Positions 11,376 to 18,221 of a DNA stretch of 64,000 nt are shown one piece after another; the stretch's first letter is position 1; the number at the start of each line of letters is the position of its first letter. The translations under genes were made by a program, and so were the position numbers. The notes under the pieces were generated by a model, which worked only from the letters and a program-made list of their open reading frames with translations, was not told the DNA's origin and searched no databases. Source of the stretch: Candidatus Defluviicoccus seviourii (GTDB lineage Bacteria; Pseudomonadota; Alphaproteobacteria; Rhodospirillales; Defluviicoccaceae); NCBI GenBank assembly GCA_900609035.2, contig UXAT02000006.1, positions 1 to 64,000 of the forward strand, given 5' to 3'.

Positions 11376-13043
11376 CTACTCGGCAGCCGCACCCTTCGGC
11401 TCGCCCAGCACCGCGCGCCGTTCAACTTCATTGAAGCCTTCCTGCGCCGCGCGCTCGGGCGCCAGCAGGGAGATAACGATGCCGATCAGGAAGGATCCGG
11501 TCATCGTGTAGATGCAGGGGTTCTTCAGCGGGAAGTACCACCACTTCGCCATGATGTCGGCCTTGTAAGCGGCGATCGCGGCATTAGCAGCGTCGACCAC
11601 TTCCTTGGGCGATCCGGCGGCTGCCGCCTTCGGGCCCAACAGGTCGAACTGGATCGTCGGCCCGCAGTAGATGAGCACCAACGTGCCGATCGCCCCGAAC
11701 AGGATGCTGCAGACCGCACCCCAGGTGGTGAACTTGCGCCAAAACACCGACAGCACCAGTGCTGGGAAGTTCGCCGACGCCGCAATCGAGAACGTAAGCC
11801 CCACCATGTAGGCGACGTTCTGGCCCTGGAAAACGATGCCGAGCAACACGGCGCAGATACCTAGAATGAGCGACGCGGCGCGCGCGGCGATCATCTGTTC
11901 GTGCTGCGGGGCGTGACCACCGCGGACAACGTTGACCCACAGGTCATGCGAGAGCGCACCGGCACCGGCCAGCGTCAGACCCGCCACCACCGCGAGGATG
12001 GTCGCGAACGCGACGGCGCAGATGAAGCCGAAGAACACCTCACCGGCAATCACGTTGGCGAGCAGCGGGGCTGCCATGTTGCCACCGCCACCAGCAGCCA
12101 GGATGTTCTTCTGCCCGACCAGCACCATCGAACCGAAGCCGAGGATGAAGGTGATCAGGTAGAAACCGCCGATCCAGATGGTTGCCCACATGACCGAGAC
12201 GCGCGCCGCTTTGGCGTTCGGCACGGTGTAGAACCGCATCAGGATGTGCGGCAGACCTGCTGTACCGAACATCAACGCCAAGCCGAGCGAAACCGCGTCC
12301 CACGCGCCGGTGACGACTTTGATTCCCGGTTCGAGCACCTTGCCGCCGTAGCAGAACATCTGCGAGCCAGCCGCAGCTGCCGGGTCGCAGCCCTCTTTGG
12401 CCGCCTGAGCAAACAGGTTGATGGGGTTGAAGCCGAACTTCGACAACACGATCAGCGCCATCGCGACGGCACCGCCCAGAAGCAGGCACGCCTTGATGAT
12501 CTGCACCCAGGTGGTCGCAATCATGCCGCCGAACAGCACGTACATGATCATCACGCCGCCGACGATGATTTCCGCCCAGACGTACGGGATGCCGAACAGG
12601 AGTTTGATCAAGGTGCCGGAACCGACCATCTGCGCGATGAGGTAGGTCAGCACCACCGCCATTGTGCCGATCGCAGCCGCGATGCGCACCGGCTTTTGCT
12701 GCAGGCGATAGGCAACGACGTCGGTGAACGTGTACTTGCCCAAATTCCGCAGCGGCTCGGCAATCAGGAACAGGATGATCGGCCAGCCGACCAGCCAACC
12801 GGTTGAGTAGATCAGCCCATCGAAGCCGTTCAGCGCAACGAGCCCGGCGATGCCGAGGAAGCTCGCCGCGCTCATATAGTCGCCGGCGAGTGCGAGGCCG
12901 TTCTGGAAGCCCGTTATGGACCGTCCGGCGGCGTAGAAGTGTTCCGTTGTCTTTGTCCGCTTCGCCGCCCAATATGTAATGACGAGCGTCGCCGAAACGA
13001 AAACAAAGAAAAACAGAATTGATGTTGTGCTTGTTTGTGGCAT
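11376..13043 (-). CDS. actP: Cation/acetate symporter, ActP-like
   Basis: A sodium:solute symporter family permease, 555 residues, with about 13 hydrophobic segments in the inner membrane. Diagnostic stretches include EHFYAAGRSITGFQNGLALAGDYMSAASFLG near the N-terminus (the SSS family signature region) and HDLWVNVVRGG. It likely takes up acetate and related short carboxylates with a cation. It follows the DUF485 gene by 6 bases, the standard yjcH-actP order, and ends at a strong terminator. The neighbouring cNMP/CBS/DUF294 gene fits an acetate uptake module. Substrate assignment rests on family resemblance and context. Confidence 0.9.
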   Translation of the reverse strand: MPQTSTTSILFFFVFVSATLVITYWAAKRTKTTEHFYAAGRSITGFQNGLALAGDYMSAASFLGIAGLVALNGFDGLIYSTGWLVGWPIILFLIAEPLRNLGKYTFTDVVAYRLQQKPVRIAAAIGTMAVVLTYLIAQMVGSGTLIKLLFGIPYVWAEIIVGGVMIMYVLFGGMIATTWVQIIKACLLLGGAVAMALIVLSKFGFNPINLFAQAAKEGCDPAAAAGSQMFCYGGKVLEPGIKVVTGAWDAVSLGLALMFGTAGLPHILMRFYTVPNAKAARVSVMWATIWIGGFYLITFILGFGSMVLVGQKNILAAGGGGNMAAPLLANVIAGEVFFGFICAVAFATILAVVAGLTLAGAGALSHDLWVNVVRGGHAPQHEQMIAARAASLILGICAVLLGIVFQGQNVAYMVGLTFSIAASANFPALVLSVFWRKFTTWGAVCSILFGAIGTLVLIYCGPTIQFDLLGPKAAAAGSPKEVVDAANAAIAAYKADIMAKWWYFPLKNPCIYTMTGSFLIGIVISLLAPERAAQEGFNEVERRAVLGEPKGAAAE

Positions 13044-13049
13044 CTTTTC

Positions 13050-13394
13050 TTACCTCGCGAGATGGCTGAGTTCTTCGATCTCGCGGTCATATACGCCGTT
13101 CGCCCACTTGGTGTAGATAATGGTCAACACCCAGGCGAAAACGATGACCAGCGCACCCAGCAGCACGCCGACCGACAAACCGTCGCTCAACCGCATCCCA
13201 AGTGTGATCTGACCGCCAAGACCGGCGGCCGGTATTGCCTTCCCAGCCCTTACCATCTCTTGGATCACACCAACATCTGCGGCAACCAGCAGGATAAAGC
13301 CGTAGTAGGCGGCGAGCATGATCGCGCTCAGCACGAAGGCGATACGCCAACGATGTGCCGAGATCGCATGCAGCCGCTGTTCATGGTCGTGCAT
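13050..13394 (-). CDS. DUF485 membrane protein, YjcH-like
   Basis: A 114-residue inner-membrane protein of the DUF485 family that accompanies ActP-type symporters. Two hydrophobic segments are visible (AFVLSAIMLAAYYGFILLVA and VGVLLGALVIVFAWVLTIIY), followed by a short charged tail. The ATG at 13394 has an excellent ribosome site (ggaggaagg, 4 bases upstream); the frame extends upstream to 13418 but without one. It is first in the operon and 6 bases from the symporter start. Its role is presumed to be assistance to the symporter; the mechanism is not established. Confidence 0.88.
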   Translation of the reverse strand: MHDHEQRLHAISAHRWRIAFVLSAIMLAAYYGFILLVAADVGVIQEMVRAGKAIPAAGLGGQITLGMRLSDGLSVGVLLGALVIVFAWVLTIIYTKWANGVYDREIEELSHLAR

Positions 13395-13449
13395 CGATCC
13401 TTCCTCCCATGGGGTCACGTGAACCCCTTGTTAGCCTCCGGGTATGGGC

Positions 13450-13478
13450 ATCTAGCAAGGTATCAAGGCACGAGTCAA
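13450..13478 (-). promoter_or_regulatory. Candidate sigma-70 promoter for the DUF485-actP operon
   Basis: Reading the minus strand, TTGACT (13478-13473) and CTAGAT (13455-13450) are separated by 17 bases. The -35 box is close to consensus, the -10 box is weaker. The predicted start lies about 50 bases ahead of the DUF485 start codon. Confidence 0.4.
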
Positions 13479-14064
13479 ACGCCGCGCCGAACAAAGGGCC
13501 GGGTTTTTTCCTGATTGGGGTAAAAAAAATATTCTTGACACGAGAAAACCACAATTGCCATTTCGCACATGCAGCACGCGCGGCGCATCGATCAGTGTAT
13601 CAGTGAATTGGGGTTGCTCTAACCAGCAGGTGATTGCAGGTGAGCTCCTTTTTTTCCTGCTAATACATACAGAAACCGCATTAATGTGTTACTGGGTGCA
13701 GTTACGAGGCGCGCTCGGCGTCACTCGCGTCCCGAGAAAAACGACCGCCGCCATCGCGGCGGAATCGTCGCTGCACTGCGCAATTCTGATCGCAATGCAA
13801 CAACACAGCCTGTCCCTTTCCGCTGCCGCGGCCACCGGGACAGTTGAGCGAAACCGTTGAGTCGCCCTGTCGTTAGGCATCGCCGCGCGACAGATGCGCT
13901 CCGGCTGTGCTACTGCCCATCGAATGGGCGATTGGGCAGAACGATTGCTGGCGTCGTGGCACGATTCAGCGGTACCTTCGGCAGGTGCGGTCGTGCTCAC
14001 CCCTATACGAGCCGCACGCCCCCCTAGCAGTGCGATTCATTCCCAACAGCACCAAGATGGCCGT
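13479..14064. other. Gene-free divergent region between acetate operon and Anbu cluster
   Basis: About 590 bases without a convincing gene. A 101-codon frame at 13555-13860 has no ribosome site and low-complexity composition, so I do not call it. The region is less GC-rich than its flanks and carries A and T runs at 13503-13530 and 13650-13660. I see no RNA gene or riboswitch fold that I can support. Confidence 0.5.
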
Positions 14065-14082
14065 TTGGCATAAGGATTGCTT
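14065..14082 (+). promoter_or_regulatory. Possible sigma-54 (RpoN) promoter
   Basis: The sequence ttggcataaggattgctt carries the -24 element TTGGCA and -12 element TTGC with the invariant GG and GC exactly 10 bases apart. Transcription would start near 14092, just ahead of the ribosome site (aggagg, 14095-14100) of the ATP-grasp gene, giving a very short leader. GG-N10-GC arises by chance often in GC-rich DNA, so this needs testing. Confidence 0.4.
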
Positions 14083-14111
14083 CTGTGGCGTTGCAGGAGG
14101 ACGGTTCGGCG

Positions 14112-15548
14112 GTGACAAGAAAGAAAACCGGAATGCTGAAGCGCGCGTTCGACGAAATGCATGGCTTCGACGATGGGCTGCGCAAAGCCTATCAGGCCTA
14201 CGACGCATGGCTGAAGACGACTCACATCGAGCGCCTGGTCGAGAAGCACCAGCAGGCCGATCTGATCTTTCGCCGCCTCGGAATCACGTTTTCGGTTTAC
14301 GGCAGCGAGGAAGGCGTCGAGCGCCTGATCCCGTTTGACGTCGTGCCGCGCATTCTCGATGCCGAGGAATGGCGGATCGTCTCCACCGGTGTCTGTCAGC
14401 GCGTGCGTGCCATCAACGCGTATCTGGATGACATCTACCATGGCCAGAACATCCTGCGTGCCGGGCGCATTCCGGCCGAACTGGTTCTGAACAATCCGGC
14501 CTTCCGGCCCGAAGTCCTGGGCCTCGACCTGCCGCGCGGGGTCTATGTCCATGTCGCCGGGATCGACGTCGTGCGCGTCGGACCAGGCGAGTTCTATGTC
14601 CTTGAAGACAATGCCCGCGTGCCTTCCGGTGTCTCGTACATGCTGGAAGACCGGGAGACCATGATGCGCCTGTTCCCGGAGCTGTTTCCGCTGCACGCAG
14701 TCGCACCGGTCAACCACTATCCGGAAATGCTGTTGCGGACCCTGCGCTCGGCGGCGGCGCCTGGCGTCGTCGATCCGACCGTTGTGGTCCTGACACCAGG
14801 CCATTTCAACAGCGCCTACTTCGAGCATGCGTTCCTCGCCACCCAGATGGGCGTCGAACTGGTCGAGGGACAGGACATGTTCGTCGAGGACGATACCGTT
14901 TTCATGCGGACGACCGACGGACCGCGCCGTGTCGACGTCATCTACCGCCGCATCGATGACGACTATATCGATCCGCTCGCCTTCGACCCCTCCTCGCAGC
15001 TGGGTGTTCCCGGTCTGCTGTCGGTGGTCCGCAACGGCCGGGTGACGCTCGCAAACGCGATCGGCACCGGCGTGGCGGATGATAAGGCGATCTACTGCTT
15101 CGTCCCCGAGATGATCGAATTCTACCTCGGTGAAAAACCGATCCTCAACAACGTACCGACCTATCGCTGCGCCATCGCTGACGATCGGGCCTACGTGATC
15201 GAGCACCTGGAGGAACTGGTGGTAAAGGAAGTGGCTGGCTCCGGCGGTTACGGGATGCTGGTTGGACCGACCAGCACCGCCGAGCAGCGCTATGCCTTCA
15301 AGGCGTCCATTCTCGCCCATCCGGAGCGGTTCATCGCCCAGCCGACGCTCAGCCTCTCGACCTGCCCGACGCTGGTCGATGGCAAGCTGGTGCCACGTCA
15401 CGTCGACCTTCGTCCCTATGTCCTCACCGGAGAAACGACCTCGGTCGTGCCGGGCGGCCTGACGCGGGTCGCGCTGCGTGAAGGCTCGCTCGTCGTCAAC
15501 TCATCCCAGGGTGGCGGCACCAAGGATACCTGGGTGTTGGAGGGCTGA
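14112..15548 (+). CDS. Circularly permuted ATP-grasp protein
   Basis: A predicted ATP-dependent amide or peptide ligase of the circularly permuted type 2 ATP-grasp family (DUF404/DUF407 region), 478 residues. Recognisable blocks are the IPFDVVPRIL start, GVYVHVAGIDVVR, the FYVLEDNARVPSGVSYMLEDR stretch holding acidic metal ligands, a central RRVDVIYRRIDDDYIDPL block and VVKEVAGSGGYGML, likely the nucleotide-binding loop. I chose GTG 14112 because aggagg lies 11 bases upstream; GTG 14085 and ATG 14133 are alternatives. It leads the Anbu cluster and is 5 bases from the next gene. Family members are thought to ligate an unknown peptide or amino acid substrate. Confidence 0.9.
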   Translation: MTRKKTGMLKRAFDEMHGFDDGLRKAYQAYDAWLKTTHIERLVEKHQQADLIFRRLGITFSVYGSEEGVERLIPFDVVPRILDAEEWRIVSTGVCQRVRAINAYLDDIYHGQNILRAGRIPAELVLNNPAFRPEVLGLDLPRGVYVHVAGIDVVRVGPGEFYVLEDNARVPSGVSYMLEDRETMMRLFPELFPLHAVAPVNHYPEMLLRTLRSAAAPGVVDPTVVVLTPGHFNSAYFEHAFLATQMGVELVEGQDMFVEDDTVFMRTTDGPRRVDVIYRRIDDDYIDPLAFDPSSQLGVPGLLSVVRNGRVTLANAIGTGVADDKAIYCFVPEMIEFYLGEKPILNNVPTYRCAIADDRAYVIEHLEELVVKEVAGSGGYGMLVGPTSTAEQRYAFKASILAHPERFIAQPTLSLSTCPTLVDGKLVPRHVDLRPYVLTGETTSVVPGGLTRVALREGSLVVNSSQGGGTKDTWVLEG

Positions 15549-15553
15549 CGGGT

Positions 15554-16486
15554 ATGCTCGGACGCATGGCCAACAACGTCTACTGGATGGCCCGCTATAT
15601 CGAGCGGGCGGAGAACCTGGCGCGTCTGCTTGCCACCACCTATCACATGTCGCTGATGCCGGCTGCGAGCGGTGAGGATACGGCGAACTGGGAAGCACCT
15701 TTACGCCTTGTCGGCGGTCGCGAGGATTTCCTCAGCCGCTATGGTGAGGTTACCCCTGGCAACGTGCTCAACTACATGGCGCTCGATCTCGACAACACGT
15801 CGAGCATCCGAAGCTGCATCAGGGTTGCACGCGAGAACGCGCGGGCGACACGGACCGGGCTCACAACCGAAGTCTGGGAGGGCATCAACCAGACCTACAT
15901 CGAACTTGAAGGCATGTCCTACCCGCAGATGCTCGACGACGGCTTTCAGGAGTTCTTTGACTGGATCAAGGAGCGCTCGCACACCTTTCGCGGCGCCTGC
16001 TATGGCACGCTGCGTCGCGCCGAATGCTTCGCCTTCACCCGGCTCGGCACCTTCATCGAACGGGCGGACAACACGGCGCGCTTCCTTTCCATCAAGTGGG
16101 ACATGCTGACCCCGAGCGGTCGGCCGCTCGGCGCCGTGGACTACTATCGCTGGGGCGCGCTTCTTCGTGCTTTCAGCGCCCTGAAGGCCTACCGGGAAGT
16201 CTATTCGACGATCATTGAGCCGCGCCGGGTGGCCGAACTCCTGGTCCTGCGCCGGGACATGCCGCGCTCGCTGGTGGCGTGCACGCTCGAGGTCGCCGGC
16301 GTCCTGCGCGGCCTTCGGTCGCAGGCCATGTGCACCCGCGTTTGCGGCCAGATCCATGAGCGGTTGGAACGGCACCGGATCGATGGCATCCTGCGCTCGG
16401 GCCTGCCGCAGTTCCTCAACACCTTCGTTGCCCGCAACAATGAGTTGCATGCGATGATCGGCCGGGAGTTCATGTTGGTGCTATGA
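15554..16486 (+). CDS. Alpha-E domain protein (DUF403)
   Basis: A 310-residue, all-helical protein of the bacterial alpha-E (DUF403) family. The N-terminus reads MLGRMANNVYWMARYIERAE, which is characteristic. Later conserved blocks are FIERADNTARFLSIKWDML and YYRWGALLRAFSALKAYR. Its biochemical role is unknown; the family travels with ATP-grasp and transglutaminase-like genes and is thought to act in the same peptide-handling pathway. It starts 5 bases after the ATP-grasp gene and its stop overlaps the transglutaminase start (ATGA), showing translational coupling. Confidence 0.9.
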   Translation: MLGRMANNVYWMARYIERAENLARLLATTYHMSLMPAASGEDTANWEAPLRLVGGREDFLSRYGEVTPGNVLNYMALDLDNTSSIRSCIRVARENARATRTGLTTEVWEGINQTYIELEGMSYPQMLDDGFQEFFDWIKERSHTFRGACYGTLRRAECFAFTRLGTFIERADNTARFLSIKWDMLTPSGRPLGAVDYYRWGALLRAFSALKAYREVYSTIIEPRRVAELLVLRRDMPRSLVACTLEVAGVLRGLRSQAMCTRVCGQIHERLERHRIDGILRSGLPQFLNTFVARNNELHAMIGREFMLVL

Positions 16487-17289
16487 GACTGAGCATCGCC
16501 CACGAAACACATTACCGCTTCGAAGAGCCGGCCAATCACAGCATCCAGTATCTGCGCCTGGTGCCGCGCAACGACACCTCGCAGGAGACGATCGCCTGGC
16601 AGGTGTCGACGCCAGGCCGGATGAAGCGCTGGATCGATGGCTTTGGCAACACGGTCTACGTCTCGGTACAGAACGGCCGGCACGACGAGGTGCCTGTCAT
16701 CGTCCGCGGCGAAATCGAAACCATAGAGACGCACGGCGTGCTACCGGCCGACGACGGTCTGCCGCCGCAGATGTTCTTGCGCGCGACCCGCTATACGGCA
16801 ATGGACGATGCGATCGTAGCCCTGGCCGAGCCCTATCGCGAACGCCTGGCGGACGAGGGCATCATCGCCGCCCTGCACGGCATGATGTACGCCCTGCACA
16901 CGACGGTCGAGCATCGGTCCGGCGTGACCGGCGTCGAAAGCACGGCTGCTGAAGCGCTCGCGCATGGCTTTGGTGTCTGCCAGGATCACGCGCACCTGTT
17001 CATCGCTTGTTGCCGGCACTTGGATATTCCTGCCCGCTACGTCTCCGGCTATCTGTTTGCACGGTCCGGGGAACGGGGAACGCTTGCGAGCCACGCCTGG
17101 GCGGAAGCCTACGTCGGTGACCTTGGCTGGGTCTCCTTCGATGCCACCAACTGCCAATCGGCGACGGATGCTTATGTTCGGCTCGCCATCGGCTTCGATT
17201 ATTCCACCGCGGCGCCTATCCGCGGCGTCCGCAAAGGTGGCGGCGACGAAGAGCTGACGGTGACGGTCAAGGTCGGCGAGGCGCAGTAG
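16483..17289 (+). CDS. Transglutaminase-like cysteine protease family protein
   Basis: A 268-residue protein with the bacterial transglutaminase N-terminal region (MRLSIAHETHYRFEEPANHSIQYLRLVPR) and a papain-like core. The catalytic triad is visible as C166 in HGFGVCQDHAHLF, H204 in ASHAWAEAY and D220 in WVSFDATN. No signal peptide is seen, so it should act in the cytoplasm, cleaving or transferring an amide bond. It overlaps the alpha-E gene by 4 bases and precedes the Anbu peptidase, the standard order of this cluster. The natural substrate is not known. Confidence 0.92.
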   Translation: MRLSIAHETHYRFEEPANHSIQYLRLVPRNDTSQETIAWQVSTPGRMKRWIDGFGNTVYVSVQNGRHDEVPVIVRGEIETIETHGVLPADDGLPPQMFLRATRYTAMDDAIVALAEPYRERLADEGIIAALHGMMYALHTTVEHRSGVTGVESTAAEALAHGFGVCQDHAHLFIACCRHLDIPARYVSGYLFARSGERGTLASHAWAEAYVGDLGWVSFDATNCQSATDAYVRLAIGFDYSTAAPIRGVRKGGGDEELTVTVKVGEAQ

Positions 17290-17347
17290 CTCTCACGCCA
17301 CGGCGCGAGAACAAGCGGCCGCTCTTACGCCACGGCACAAGAACAAG
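17289..17347 (+). repeat. 27-bp direct repeat ahead of the Anbu gene
   Basis: Positions 17289-17315 and 17321-17347 match at 24 of 27 bases (core acgccacggc and agaacaag). They sit between the transglutaminase stop and the Anbu ribosome site with a 32-bp period, about three helical turns. This could be a tandem protein-binding site or the trace of a small duplication. Confidence 0.7.
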
Positions 17348-17365
17348 AAGCAGGAGTCAACAGAG

Positions 17366-18148
17366 GTGACCTACTGCCTCGGGATGATGCTTGAGGAAGG
17401 ACTCGTGTTCGCCAGCGACTCGCGCACCAACGCGGGAGTCGACAGCGTCGCCACGTTCCGCAAATTATTCGTGTTCGATCAGCAGGGCGAGCGGGTGTTC
17501 GTGCTGTTGACTGCCGGCAATCTCGCTATCACGCAGGAAATCGTCGGCATGGTCGAGCGATCACTGTACACCGACGATGTGGAACGCAGCATCTTTCAGG
17601 CTGAAACGATGTTCCACGCGGCCAGAGTCATTAGCGGCTTCCTGCGCACCGTCTTTAACCGTGACGGCGAGTATTTCCGGGCGCACGCGACGGATTTCAA
17701 TGCCTCCATGATTCTGGGGGGTCAGATCAAGGGTGAGCGCCCGCGCCTGTTCCTGATCTACTCGACCGGCAATTTCATCGAAGCCGGTGAGGAAACACCC
17801 TATTTCCAGCTTGGCGAAACGAAGTACGGCAAGCCGATCCTGGAGCGGGTGCTGACACCGCATGTGAGCTTGAGCGACGCCGCCAAATGCGCGCTCGTTT
17901 CGTTCGATTCGACCATCCGCGCCAACATCTCGGTGGCGCCGCCGATCGATCTCGCCATCTACCGGCGCGACGGATTTTGCATCACGTCCCGCCAGCGCAT
18001 CGAAGAAGATGACCCCTACTTCAAGGCGTTGCGCCGGCATTGGGGCGAAGGCCTGAAGCGGGTTTTCAGTGAGGCGCCGGATCCGCCCTGGCGCACGGAC
18101 ACGGAGCGACCGCTGCCGGCGCAGGTGCCGCTCGCCATGCAGCGCTGA
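17366..18148 (+). CDS. Anbu peptidase (ancestral beta-subunit proteasome-like)
   Basis: A 260-residue Ntn-hydrolase of the Anbu group, related to HslV and proteasome beta subunits. After removal of the initiator residue the protein starts with Thr (TYCLGMMLEEGLVFASDSRTNAG), matching the family's N-terminal nucleophile and lacking a propeptide. LLTAGNLAITQEIVG carries the proteasome-like GN motif. The start codon is GTG at 17366 with caggag upstream. It probably self-assembles in the cytoplasm and cleaves peptides; no ATPase regulator gene is adjacent. Together with the three preceding genes it forms the known but functionally unresolved Anbu cluster. Confidence 0.92.
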   Translation: MTYCLGMMLEEGLVFASDSRTNAGVDSVATFRKLFVFDQQGERVFVLLTAGNLAITQEIVGMVERSLYTDDVERSIFQAETMFHAARVISGFLRTVFNRDGEYFRAHATDFNASMILGGQIKGERPRLFLIYSTGNFIEAGEETPYFQLGETKYGKPILERVLTPHVSLSDAAKCALVSFDSTIRANISVAPPIDLAIYRRDGFCITSRQRIEEDDPYFKALRRHWGEGLKRVFSEAPDPPWRTDTERPLPAQVPLAMQR

Positions 18149-18174
18149 GCGGCCGTCAACTGCGCTTGCCAGAA

Positions 18175-18206
18175 GCGCTGGTGGCCCGGTTCGGCACCAC
18201 CAGCGC
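18175..18206. terminator. Hairpin between convergent Anbu and pccA genes
   Basis: A perfect 10-bp stem (gcgctggtgg / ccaccagcgc) with a 12-nt loop lies in the 73-bp gap between the two convergent stops. Neither side has a T-run, so a bidirectional terminator role is plausible but not certain. Confidence 0.5.
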
Positions 18207-18221
18207 GTTCGGCAACCCGCT

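Noticed and set aside
13757..13775. Third copy of the 116-bp repeat
   Set aside because: Only the 10-mer gtcgctgcac matches; the rest does not align, so this is chance.
13555..13860. 101-codon open frame in the actP/Anbu gap
   Set aside because: No ribosome site, no homology pattern, and uneven composition; treated as non-coding.
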